A stretch of 64,000 nt of DNA from CAJXZP01 sp041563475. GTDB taxonomy: Bacteria; Bacteroidota; Bacteroidia; Flavobacteriales_G; Salibacteraceae. Location: contig JBFFMY010000006.1 of the NCBI GenBank assembly GCA_041563475.1, positions 15,974 to 79,973 of the forward strand, in the 5' to 3' direction. The translations under genes and the position numbers were made by a program. The notes beneath the pieces were generated by a model that saw only the letters and a program-made list of their open reading frames with translations, was not told the DNA's origin and did not search any database. Shown piece after piece: positions 26,494 through 34,862 of the stretch (its first letter is position 1; each line of letters begins with the position of its first letter).

Positions 26494-28440
26494 ATGAAAA
26501 AAACACTGCTATTCGCTTTTGTTTTAGGTGTAGCCAATTACAACTTTGCTCAAGAAACTGGCGTTCAATTAGACTCGGTAGAAATAACAGCTACACGAAC
26601 CATTCAAAACATCACACGTACAGGTCGGAATATTCAAGTAATTTCATCTCAGGAAATTTCAAATCTTCCCGTAAATTCAACCGATGAGCTATTACGTTAT
26701 TTACCGGGAATTGAGATTCAATCTAGAGGTGGGTTTGGTGTTCAAAGTGATCTTACCCTAAGGGGTTCAACTTTTAATCAAGTTTTAGTATTGGTAGATG
26801 GGGTTCGTTTTAATGATCCTTTAACTGGTCATTTTAATGGATATATTCCGGTTCCATTAGCCGAAATTGAAAGAGTAGAAGTGATCAAAGGAACTGCATC
26901 GTCTATCTATGGAGCAGATGCTGTGGGTGGGGTGATTAATATTATCACAAAAACAATTACGAAAGAAAAAAGTCTAAACGTTAATGCTTCCCTAAAAGCG
27001 GGTTCGTTTGGATATTTTGGTACAGATGTGAGTTTGTTGGCCAAAGAAAATAAATGGAAATATTCTGTGGGATTTCAGTCTAACAAATCAGAAGGGCAGC
27101 AATTTGAAAATCCTAACTACGAAACTGTTGCTTCGGCTCCTAAGAATTACAACACCTGGTTTAATACGCATACCGTTTCAGGAGGATTAGGTAGAGAGAT
27201 CGGTAAGAATTGGAACGCATCTTTACGCGCTTCCTATGATGTTCGAGATTTTAATGCAAAGTATTTTTATACGGCTAGTGCGTTTGACGAATCTGTAGAA
27301 AAAACCACTGTGTTTTTTAGCGATTTAAAACTGGCAGGAACACACGGTAAATTTCGAACGGAAGGAGATTTGGTTTACCGTCAAAGCACGGATCATTTTG
27401 CTTTTAATCCAGCATTTTCTGCAAACGATCATATCACCCAATTTGGATTTTTTCAGTTAAACCAGACCTATCAGCTATCGATTAAAAATACTTTTGTGTA
27501 TGGGGTTCAAGTTGATTTCAGAGACATAGAAAGTAGCGATCGGGGAAATCATAGCAATTTTCATAGTGGAGTCTATGGGCAATGGATCTCTAATTTAGTG
27601 CCTCATTTGACTACAATTCTTAGCCTGCGCGGAGATTATGATAATAACTATGATTTTGAAATGAGTCCTCAATTAAATATTTCATATGTAATGAATAAAT
27701 GGGTAATACGTGGTGGAGTAGGAAAGGGTATCAGAGCAGCGGATTATACGGAACGTTTTGTTTCAAATAATCTTCCAGCACTTGTTCCAGGTAGAAACCT
27801 GGGAAATCCTGATTTAGCAGCGGAAAGTTCATGGAATTATGAAATTGGCACTGATTATTATGTGGTTAAAGGTTTTAAATTGGTCACTACAGGGTTTTAT
27901 CGATCATCAAGTAATTTGATTGATTATGTTCCAACTGCTGGTAAGGATATTATAAATGTACCTGTGGCTCTAGTACCAGATGGCACTTACTTGTATTCAA
28001 GGAATTTGACTAGCGTAAATACTTTTGGAATAGAAGTAGAGGCGTGGTATTCTAAATCATTTAAGTCGGGTAATAATTTGGATATTAAACTTGGTTATAC
28101 GGGTCTTTCAAATGAAAATTCAGATGGAGAAGTATCGAAATATGTTTCATCAACTGCGAAGCACTTAATGAATGGGAATGTATCGTATTCCATTTCGAAA
28201 TTTGATATTTCACTTTCCGGACTGTATAAAATGCGTGAAGAGGCCTATTCAAATTCATTGGGATTAGAATTAAAGCCCACATACTTTGTAACAAATGCAA
28301 ATATTGGATACAGATTAGTGAATAGTAAAGTGAAATTTTCTTTGCAGGTTCTAAATATCTTTGATGAACAGTATAGCGATATTTTAGGAGCTAAAATGCC
28401 TGGAAGATGGATTATTGCAGGAGTTAAGTTGCATATTTAA
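26494..28440 (+). CDS. TonB-dependent outer-membrane receptor (BtuB/FepA type)
   Basis: A 648-residue receptor. The signal peptide (1-19) is followed by a TonB-box-like region (LDSVEITATR), a complete plug domain (about 40-160: LRYLPGIEIQSRGGFGVQSDLTLRGSTFNQVLVLVDGVRFNDP, VEVIKGTASSIYGADAVGGVINI) and a C-terminal 22-stranded barrel ending in LHI. It uses proton-motive energy via TonB to import a bulky ligand. The plug resembles BtuB-type receptors for cobalamin. A B12 need is plausible, since the cell encodes a B12-dependent ribonucleotide reductase at 53 kb. However, no cobalamin riboswitch was found upstream, so the ligand stays open. Confidence 0.85.
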   Translation: MKKTLLFAFVLGVANYNFAQETGVQLDSVEITATRTIQNITRTGRNIQVISSQEISNLPVNSTDELLRYLPGIEIQSRGGFGVQSDLTLRGSTFNQVLVLVDGVRFNDPLTGHFNGYIPVPLAEIERVEVIKGTASSIYGADAVGGVINIITKTITKEKSLNVNASLKAGSFGYFGTDVSLLAKENKWKYSVGFQSNKSEGQQFENPNYETVASAPKNYNTWFNTHTVSGGLGREIGKNWNASLRASYDVRDFNAKYFYTASAFDESVEKTTVFFSDLKLAGTHGKFRTEGDLVYRQSTDHFAFNPAFSANDHITQFGFFQLNQTYQLSIKNTFVYGVQVDFRDIESSDRGNHSNFHSGVYGQWISNLVPHLTTILSLRGDYDNNYDFEMSPQLNISYVMNKWVIRGGVGKGIRAADYTERFVSNNLPALVPGRNLGNPDLAAESSWNYEIGTDYYVVKGFKLVTTGFYRSSSNLIDYVPTAGKDIINVPVALVPDGTYLYSRNLTSVNTFGIEVEAWYSKSFKSGNNLDIKLGYTGLSNENSDGEVSKYVSSTAKHLMNGNVSYSISKFDISLSGLYKMREEAYSNSLGLELKPTYFVTNANIGYRLVNSKVKFSLQVLNIFDEQYSDILGAKMPGRWIIAGVKLHI

Positions 28441-28450
28441 AGTTAAAAAA

Positions 28451-28500
28451 TAGGCACAAAAAAAATGGCGGAAGTAATTTCGCCATTTTTTTTATGCCTA
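28451..28500. terminator. Bidirectional terminator with long A/T tracts
   Basis: The nested stem TAGGCA ... AAAAAATGGCG / CGCCATTTTTT ... TGCCTA lies between the convergent TonB-receptor (+) and thioredoxin (-) genes. The A and T runs suit termination in both directions. Confidence 0.85.
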
Positions 28501-28506
28501 TACTAT

Positions 28507-29013
28507 TTACTTTGTAACAAATTTATTCGCTTCATTTATCCAAGGAGTTGGACCGCCAGCTACATAACCCATTCTGCCTATTTGGTTAATGCTTATTTGA
28601 CCTTGGTCATTATTGGTTAAGGTTATAAAGCAAATGGTAGGATATCCTTGAATTCCTAATGCTTGTTGCAATTGAGAATTTTGTTGGGCAATTTCCGATG
28701 GTAATTGAAATGACCTTGGATAATCACATTCCAATAAGATTACATTTTCTTGGGCCCATTTCTTAAATTCTGGAGTAACAAAAACTTCCCTTTTTAATTT
28801 TTTACACCAACCACACCAATCGCTACCAGTAAAGTTTGCCATAATTGGTTTTCCTGTTTTACTAGACAAAACATTCGCTTCTTGAATGTTTACCAACCAA
28901 CCCTCATTTGAAGCCTTATAGGTGCTTTCAGTTCCAGCCTTTAGTGGTTGAGCAGTAGCATTGAACCCTACGAATAGGAAAACGGCTGTAATTATAATTT
29001 GGAAAAATTTCAT
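28507..29013 (-). CDS. Periplasmic thioredoxin-fold protein
   Basis: A 168-residue exported protein with a signal peptide (1-21, ...GFNATAQ). One thioredoxin-like domain carries the redox site SDWCGWCKKLK (CGWC). Also visible are KPIMANFTGSDWC before the active site, the LECDYPRSFQLP strand, and the cis-proline segment IQGYPTICFI. The pattern is that of the thioredoxin_7/DsbD-gamma-like group. Such proteins reduce or exchange disulfides of envelope proteins, e.g. during cytochrome c maturation, but the substrate cannot be told here. A -7 box lies at 29034-29041. Confidence 0.85.
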   Translation of the reverse strand: MKFFQIIITAVFLFVGFNATAQPLKAGTESTYKASNEGWLVNIQEANVLSSKTGKPIMANFTGSDWCGWCKKLKREVFVTPEFKKWAQENVILLECDYPRSFQLPSEIAQQNSQLQQALGIQGYPTICFITLTNNDQGQISINQIGRMGYVAGGPTPWINEANKFVTK

Positions 29014-29033
29014 GATTTTTATTTTAGTTGTTC

Positions 29034-29041
29034 CAAAAATA
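29034..29041 (-). promoter_or_regulatory. Candidate -7 box of the thioredoxin-like gene
   Basis: The minus strand reads TATTTTTG, a full TAnnTTTG match, 20 bp before the ATG at 29013. Confidence 0.4.
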
Positions 29042-29049
29042 AGGGCTAA

Positions 29050-29085
29050 AATGAAAAAGGACGAAACATTTCTGCTTCGTCCTTT
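29050..29085 (-). terminator. Terminator of the POT transporter gene
   Basis: The perfect 10-bp stem AAAGGACGAA/TTCGTCCTTT with a nine-base loop is followed on the minus strand by T-rich sequence, 26 bp after the transporter stop codon. Confidence 0.8.
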
Positions 29086-29111
29086 AAGTTTAACATTTTA
29101 TTAGGAAGGAA

Positions 29112-30626
29112 TTAGTGAATTCCTTTCATTGCCTTATTTAAAAGAGGAGAAAGGACTACCAGAATAACTCCAGTTCCAAGCATAATCATTGTAATAAAAG
29201 GATATAATTCTAAATCATATTTATGTAAAACGCTTTCCATTACCCCTGCGAAATAGTTACCGGCAGCAAAACTAGCCATCCATAAACCCATTACTACAGA
29301 AACCAATTTTGGTGGAGCCAATTTGGTAATCATCGATAATCCAATGGGTGAAAGCATTAATTCTCCAAGCGTTAAAACCAAGTAAACTACAACCAACCAC
29401 ATTGGTGAAATCAAGTTCCCACCTTCCGCTAAATTGCTTGCTTGTGTCATGATCCAGAATGCTAAACCACCTAAAAACATACCTAAAGCAAATTTAATAG
29501 GTGTTCTAGGGTTTAATTTCATCGCATCTAATTTCAACCACATTACAGAAAATATAGGGGCGAAAATTAAAATCGCAATTGGGTTCACATTTTGAAACCA
29601 AGTAGCCGGAATTTCCCAACCAAAAACAACTCTATCTGTATTTTCGAAGGCAAATAAATTCATTGTTCCACCGGCTTGTTCAAAACCAGCCCAGAAAACG
29701 ATATTGAAAAATGCCAGAACTACAATAACACTCATTCTGCTCCATTCTTCCGAACCATTGGTTCCTTTAAAAATAACATATCCAAGACCACCTGCAAGAG
29801 CAATAAATCCAATCGTAATTACTACACTAGTAATGTTGTTTGGAATCATGCCCCATAACATAATAACAGCATAGGTTAATACAACTAGTCCCATACTATA
29901 AATAATGATTTGTGACCAATCTTTGGAGTCTAAAACAAATTTACCTTCCGGTGAATTTGGTGGTAGTCCATTCAATTCAAGAGTATCTTCTTTCCATTTT
30001 AACCAGAATACAGAGATTACTAAACCAACACCTGCGGAAAAATAACCCCATCCCCAATCAACGTTTTCACCAAGAGCACCAGCTATAAAAGGGCCTAAGA
30101 TTGCTCCAAGGTTAATTCCCATATAGAATATGTTAAAGGCTGAATCTTTCCGCGGATCATTATCATCATAAAAGTCACCAACAATGGTAGAGATATTTGG
30201 TTTGAAAAAACCATTACCAATGATGAGAACTCCTAAACCAAAGTTGAATAAAAACAATCGACTATCGGCATCAAGAGAATGGGATAAGAATGCACTTGCA
30301 GCCAGTAAAAACTGACCAATAGCCATTACAATACCACCAATATAAACAGTCTTTCTTTTTCCTAGAAATCGATCAGCAACCCAACCACCAAGAATTGGGG
30401 TTAAATACACCAAGCCAGTAAAAATGGCGTACATATTCAGAGCCGCTTCTCTATCTAAACCAAAACCTCCATCAATAAGTTCTGCGGTTAAATAAAGGGT
30501 AAGTAAGGCACGCATGCCGTAGTAACTAAATCTCTCCCACATTTCAGTGGCAAAAAGTGTATAGAGTCCTTTAGGATGAGATTTACGGTTATGAGCACCG
30601 TCCTGTTCCTCGATTTTCGTATTCAT
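29112..30626 (-). CDS. Proton-dependent oligopeptide transporter (POT/PTR family)
   Basis: A 504-residue inner-membrane protein with about 13-14 transmembrane helices. It carries the POT signature ATEMWERFSYYGMRALL near residue 29, the ExxERF motif that couples protons to peptide uptake, and the second family motif FNIFYMGINLGAILGPF. A large insertion around residues 215-235 (KWKEDTLELNGLPPNSPEG) fits the family. It imports di- and tripeptides by proton symport. The next gene upstream on the same strand is dipeptidyl peptidase IV, which makes dipeptides outside the inner membrane, so the two fit one utilisation route. A full promoter (30656-30684) shows it can be expressed alone. Confidence 0.92.
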   Translation of the reverse strand: MNTKIEEQDGAHNRKSHPKGLYTLFATEMWERFSYYGMRALLTLYLTAELIDGGFGLDREAALNMYAIFTGLVYLTPILGGWVADRFLGKRKTVYIGGIVMAIGQFLLAASAFLSHSLDADSRLFLFNFGLGVLIIGNGFFKPNISTIVGDFYDDNDPRKDSAFNIFYMGINLGAILGPFIAGALGENVDWGWGYFSAGVGLVISVFWLKWKEDTLELNGLPPNSPEGKFVLDSKDWSQIIIYSMGLVVLTYAVIMLWGMIPNNITSVVITIGFIALAGGLGYVIFKGTNGSEEWSRMSVIVVLAFFNIVFWAGFEQAGGTMNLFAFENTDRVVFGWEIPATWFQNVNPIAILIFAPIFSVMWLKLDAMKLNPRTPIKFALGMFLGGLAFWIMTQASNLAEGGNLISPMWLVVVYLVLTLGELMLSPIGLSMITKLAPPKLVSVVMGLWMASFAAGNYFAGVMESVLHKYDLELYPFITMIMLGTGVILVVLSPLLNKAMKGIH

Positions 30627-30655
30627 AGTTTATACTTTTAAGTTTAATTAGTTTT

Positions 30656-30684
30656 CAAATATATCAATTCTAAGGTCTCTACAA
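30656..30684 (-). promoter_or_regulatory. Bacteroidota-type promoter of the POT transporter
   Basis: On the minus strand TTG (30682-30684), 18 bases, then TATATTTG (30656-30663): an almost ideal TTG-N19-TAnnTTTG, placed 30 bp before the transporter start. Confidence 0.65.
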
Positions 30685-30697
30685 TGTAGAGTTAGAA

Positions 30698-32866
30698 TTA
30701 TAGTTTTTCAATTAAGAAATTCGTGAATTTTGTAAATAGGTGTTTTCGGGTATTTCCACCGTAAATACTATGGTTTTTGTCGGTGTACATGTAAAAATCA
30801 TATTGAACATCTGCTTTCACTAATGCATTCACCAATTCGGCTGTATTTTGAAAGTGCACATTATCATCCGCTGTGCCATGAACAAGTAAATAATTGCCCT
30901 TGATTTTTTCTACAAAGTTGATAGGCGAATTATCATCATACCCATTTGGGTTCTCTTGCGGGGTACGCATATATCGTTCGGTATAAATATTATCGTAATA
31001 TCTCCAATTGGTAACCGGAGCAACTGCGATGGCAGTACTGTAATAATCAGCCCCTTTTGAAATGGCTAGGGTAGACATATAACCTCCGTAACTCCATCCC
31101 CACATTCCAATACGGTCTTTATCGATGTAATTTTGAGCTCCTAAATATTTAGCCGTTTCGATATAATCTTCTATTTCATATTTCCCTAATTGTTGGTAGG
31201 TGACTTTTTTAAAATCAACACCTCTGGCTCCTGTTCCTCTATTATCTACAGATACTACAATGATTCCTTTCTGAGCCAACATATGGTGCCACATTAGGCT
31301 GTAATCCCATTCATCTTTAACGGTTTGGCTACCAGGTCCGCCATAAATAGTTACAAGTACTGGATATTTTTTTGTAGAATCAAAATCCACTGGTTTAATA
31401 ATCCAAGCATTTAGGTCTACTCCTTGACTGGTAGAAAAATTAAAAAACTCCTTTTTTCCAATCGCGTATTCGTTCATTCGTTCCGTCAGAGCTTGATTGT
31501 CCACCAAAGTTTTTAAAACAGTACCATCTTGTTTGTTCAAAGTAATGGTGTACGGGGTATTGGCATCAGAATGTGTATTTATATAAAACAAAAGGCTTTT
31601 AGAAAATGCCGCAGTATTCCATCCTTTATTTGTGGATAGTTTCACAATTCTTCTCGAAGATAAATCTTGACTATAAATATGTCGTTGGGTGGGAGAAACT
31701 TCAGAGGTTTGGTAGTAGATCATGGCTTTGGGGTTCATAGCTCCGTAAAACTCTGTTACGTCCCACTTACCTTTTGTAATCTGTGTTTCTAACCCTGTAG
31801 AATAATCTACTTCATAAATATGCTTGTAGCCATCTTTCTCACTGGTAATCAACATGGAGTTTGATTCTGGTAAAAAGAACCATTTCTCAATCGTTTCAAC
31901 ATAGGTATCGGAGGTTTCATGATAAATTACGTTCGATACATTTTTGTTTGCGTCTAACAGATATATGATTAAATCGTTTTGATGGCGATTTAAAGTTTGA
32001 ACTGCCAAGGTATTTTCCTTAACCCACTTAACTCTGGAAACATATTCTGATTTTGGGAAATTGGCTTTCTCGGAAGATTTATTTTTTACACTATAAACAT
32101 AGATGTCCAGTAGAGAATTGTCTTCACCCGCTTTAGGATATTTGTATCGGTAATCCGTAGGATAAAGTTCTTTCTGGTACATTATCATATTAAATTCCTT
32201 CACATCTGATTCGTCAAATTTGTAATAGGCTATATGCGCATTATCTGGCGACCAGAAGAAACCTTTAGAGATTCCAAATTCTTCTTCGTAGACCCAATCC
32301 GTTGCGCCATTTATAATATGATTAAACTCACCATCATTTGTTACCGCAGTTTCCTTATTTGATTTTAAATCATAAATAAAAAGATTATTGTCGCGCACAA
32401 ATGCTACTTTTTTTCCATCTGGTGAGAAGGTAGTGTAACGTTGTTTTCCATTCGTGGAAACCTGGGTAAGTTTATTACTTTTCAGGTTAAACACCCATAC
32501 ATTTTCTCGGGTAGAATGACGGTAAATATTTTCCACATCTGTCGTAAACATTATTTGGCTTTCATCGGCAGAAAAAGTGTATTCATCAAATTCAAACGGG
32601 GCTTTTAGCATTGAGGTGGAGAAAATAGTTTCTATACTATCTCCTGAAGCATAACTGAAACGCACAATTTCTTGACCGGTTTTTGAATTTTGTACCGTAG
32701 TATAACTATCTCCATTGTTCATAGATCTTAGTCCCCAAACGCGCTCTGGGCTGAATTTATGTTTCACATAAATATCATCAATTGAAATTTGGGCTTTTTG
32801 AGCTACGGAGACAAAACCGAAGATTAAAAATGCGGTTAAAAAAGCTGTTCTTTTAATACGTATCAT
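30698..32866 (-). CDS. Dipeptidyl peptidase IV (S9B family)
   Basis: A 722-residue exported serine peptidase that removes Xaa-Pro or Xaa-Ala dipeptides from peptide N-termini. A signal peptide (1-21) is followed by an eight-bladed beta-propeller (about 40-470) with the double-glutamate motif WVYEEEFGISKGFFWSPD, which holds the substrate amino terminus. A C-terminal alpha/beta-hydrolase domain has Ser592 in GWSYGGY, Asp667 in HGTADDNVHF and His699 in KNHSIYG, the spacing seen in characterised DPP IV. It is probably periplasmic. It lies just upstream of a dipeptide transporter in the same orientation. Confidence 0.93.
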   Translation of the reverse strand: MIRIKRTAFLTAFLIFGFVSVAQKAQISIDDIYVKHKFSPERVWGLRSMNNGDSYTTVQNSKTGQEIVRFSYASGDSIETIFSTSMLKAPFEFDEYTFSADESQIMFTTDVENIYRHSTRENVWVFNLKSNKLTQVSTNGKQRYTTFSPDGKKVAFVRDNNLFIYDLKSNKETAVTNDGEFNHIINGATDWVYEEEFGISKGFFWSPDNAHIAYYKFDESDVKEFNMIMYQKELYPTDYRYKYPKAGEDNSLLDIYVYSVKNKSSEKANFPKSEYVSRVKWVKENTLAVQTLNRHQNDLIIYLLDANKNVSNVIYHETSDTYVETIEKWFFLPESNSMLITSEKDGYKHIYEVDYSTGLETQITKGKWDVTEFYGAMNPKAMIYYQTSEVSPTQRHIYSQDLSSRRIVKLSTNKGWNTAAFSKSLLFYINTHSDANTPYTITLNKQDGTVLKTLVDNQALTERMNEYAIGKKEFFNFSTSQGVDLNAWIIKPVDFDSTKKYPVLVTIYGGPGSQTVKDEWDYSLMWHHMLAQKGIIVVSVDNRGTGARGVDFKKVTYQQLGKYEIEDYIETAKYLGAQNYIDKDRIGMWGWSYGGYMSTLAISKGADYYSTAIAVAPVTNWRYYDNIYTERYMRTPQENPNGYDDNSPINFVEKIKGNYLLVHGTADDNVHFQNTAELVNALVKADVQYDFYMYTDKNHSIYGGNTRKHLFTKFTNFLIEKL

Positions 32867-32974
32867 GCAGAAAGATAATTTTATTTTTTTAGAAATATGC
32901 TGCCGAAGATAAGCATACAGATGAACTATAAAAACTGTTTTTTATCAGTGGTTTTATTTTTGAATTAGCGGCAT

Positions 32975-33009
32975 AAAAAAAGCCGAATTAGTTTTTCTAA
33001 TTCGGCTTT
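32975..33009 (-). terminator. Terminator of the downstream Usp gene
   Basis: The 13-bp perfect stem AAAGCCGAATTAG/CTAATTCGGCTTT has a five-base loop and an A-run that gives a T-run on the minus strand, 24 bp after the stop at 33033. Confidence 0.88.
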
Positions 33010-33032
33010 AAAACGTTTTAAAAGATTATTAC

Positions 33033-33857
33033 CTAATAAATGTATGGACTATGATGAGATTTTACAATCAACAAAGGGTTTGTGGTTTCTTCCAAAACTC
33101 TTTCTTCTCTAGTCTTTCTAAATTTGTCGATGAAATCAGGAGAGCTTTCAAATACAATTCCAATAATTTCAGTTTTGTTGTAATTCGTTCGGTCTAGGAT
33201 AAGGTCAATTGCATCTCTACCTTTTACCCAATCCACAGTGTATTCAACGTTATGTTCTTGAAATTTCTTCGTCAAATTACTCACCATTAATTCTTCTTGA
33301 CTATCATCACGTTTCGTGTTTTTAACCCGCATCGCCATTAAATCTATTTTCATGCCTAAATCTTTGGCAAATTTTATAGAGATATTGGTTTTTTGACGCG
33401 AATTGGCATCCATTGTCAATGGAAATAAAACAGATGTTAATTGTCTCACTGTCTCACCACTTCTAAGAGCAACGATAGGATAATTTGTTTTGTAAATGAT
33501 ATCCTTAATGTTCGGCCCAAGCAATGAGCTTAATTTTGATTTAATATCATAACCTACCACAATAAATAGAGGTTCAAGTTGATCAATTGTTCGGGCGATT
33601 TGATTAATAATAGTAGATTTTGTTCCTGGAATTATTCTCCAGGTTATATCCACGTTGTGTGCTAATTCACCGTAATGCTCAATTATTTCTCTGATTTTTT
33701 CGTTGAAATATCTTTCGGTTTTAGTTTCATCCGTATTCACATGAATAAGAACAACTTCAGCACCATTTTTTTGGGCTAAAAAAAGCGCTTCGCCAAAAGC
33801 GTGTACAGATGCTTTGTTGAAATCAACGGTAACTGCTATACGTTTACAAACGTCCAT
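33033..33857 (-). CDS. Universal stress protein, tandem-domain copy 1
   Basis: A 274-residue cytosolic protein of two Usp-like halves (about 6-140 and 146-270). The first opens with KRIAVTVDFNKASVHAFGEALFLAQ---AEVVLIHV and ends in ...NIKDIIYKTNYPIVALRS. The second is more divergent and ends in ETTNPLLIVKSHHSPY. Usp proteins respond to starvation and stress and some bind ATP; the clear nucleotide loop G-2x-G-9x-G is not evident here. The neighbour upstream on the same strand (33965-34786) is a paralogue with the same length and the same SHHSP end. It has its own promoter and terminator, so it is transcribed separately. Confidence 0.85.
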   Translation of the reverse strand: MDVCKRIAVTVDFNKASVHAFGEALFLAQKNGAEVVLIHVNTDETKTERYFNEKIREIIEHYGELAHNVDITWRIIPGTKSTIINQIARTIDQLEPLFIVVGYDIKSKLSSLLGPNIKDIIYKTNYPIVALRSGETVRQLTSVLFPLTMDANSRQKTNISIKFAKDLGMKIDLMAMRVKNTKRDDSQEELMVSNLTKKFQEHNVEYTVDWVKGRDAIDLILDRTNYNKTEIIGIVFESSPDFIDKFRKTREERVLEETTNPLLIVKSHHSPYIY

Positions 33858-33879
33858 AATTTGGTTTTTATTTGGAGTG

Positions 33880-33910
33880 CAAAATTAAGTCTAATAATAG
33901 GGTTTCACAA
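33880..33910 (-). promoter_or_regulatory. Bacteroidota-type promoter of Usp copy 1
   Basis: The minus strand holds TTG (33908-33910), 20 bases, then TAATTTTG (33880-33887), 23 bp before the start codon. Confidence 0.6.
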
Positions 33911-33925
33911 TTTTAAAAGAAGAAT

Positions 33926-33966
33926 AAAAAAGCCTTTAAAGAAGTTTAAAGGCTTTTTGTTTTTTT
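33926..33966 (-). terminator. Terminator of Usp copy 2
   Basis: A 14-bp perfect stem AAAAAGCCTTTAAA/TTTAAAGGCTTTTT has a four-base loop. It overlaps the stop codon region of the upstream paralogue and separates the two Usp genes. Confidence 0.85.
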
Positions 33967-34786
33967 AATAAAACGGACTGTGATGAGACTTCACAATCAG
34001 CAATGGATCTTCCGATTGTTGAAGAAGTTTTTCTTCTCTGGTAGATCTAAAATTATCCAAGAAATCAGGAGAGCTTTCAAAAACCACCGACATTATTCCA
34101 CTACTATCATTTTTCATTTTAGAAAGAACCATTTCAATTTCATCTACACCTTCTTTCCATTCCACATTAAAAGGTACTTTATTCTCCGAAAGTTTTTTTG
34201 TTAAATTTTCGGTGATTAATTCCTGTTGAGCATTGTCCTTTTTCGTGTTGTTAATGCGCATTGGAAGAACACATAAAGTAATTTCCATATCCTTCACAAA
34301 CTTGATTGAGATATTTGTTTTTTGGCGGGAGTATGGATCTAAAGTTAACGGGAACACTAAAGTTTCTAATTTTTTTAGCGTTTCCATATTTTTTAGCGCA
34401 ATAACAGGATATTTAGTTTCGTAAATAATCTTTTTAATATTCGGACCTAAAAATCTATTTAAACCATGTTTAATTTCGTAACCTACCACCACATAAACAG
34501 GGTCTATTTGATCAATGGTACGCGCTAAACGTTCAACTACGTCTCCTTTTTCACCTGGAATTATTCTATAAGAAATAGTTATACCTGCAGCAGCACTTCC
34601 TTGATCTTTGATCATTTTTTTAATCAATTTATCAAAGTCGGCTTCCGTTTTAGTTGGGTCAATGTTGATATGAACAATGACCACTTCTAAATCGGCTCTA
34701 CGCGCTAAATAAAGTGATTCGGCAAATGAATGCCTGGAAGTATCTTTGAAATCAACACTTACTGCTATTTTTTTCTTAAATTCCAT
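33965..34786 (-). CDS. Universal stress protein, tandem-domain copy 2
   Basis: A 273-residue paralogue of the adjacent Usp protein. It has the same two-half layout, with KKIAVSVDFKDTSRHSFAESLYLARRADLEVVIVHI at the start, a GYEIKHGLNRFLGPNIKKIIYETKYPVIALK segment at the end of the first half, and DPLLIVKSHHSPFY at the C-terminus. The strong similarity along the whole length shows tandem duplication. The two copies differ in the middle region, so they may sense or bind different partners. A TACTTTCG element upstream is a variant -7 box. Confidence 0.85.
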   Translation of the reverse strand: MEFKKKIAVSVDFKDTSRHSFAESLYLARRADLEVVIVHINIDPTKTEADFDKLIKKMIKDQGSAAAGITISYRIIPGEKGDVVERLARTIDQIDPVYVVVGYEIKHGLNRFLGPNIKKIIYETKYPVIALKNMETLKKLETLVFPLTLDPYSRQKTNISIKFVKDMEITLCVLPMRINNTKKDNAQQELITENLTKKLSENKVPFNVEWKEGVDEIEMVLSKMKNDSSGIMSVVFESSPDFLDNFRSTREEKLLQQSEDPLLIVKSHHSPFY

Positions 34787-34862
34787 AGTGAATAGGTCTT
34801 AAAATGTGTTTTCCGAAAGTAAGGAATAGTGATTAGATAAACAAGAACCTTTTCCGGTCAAG

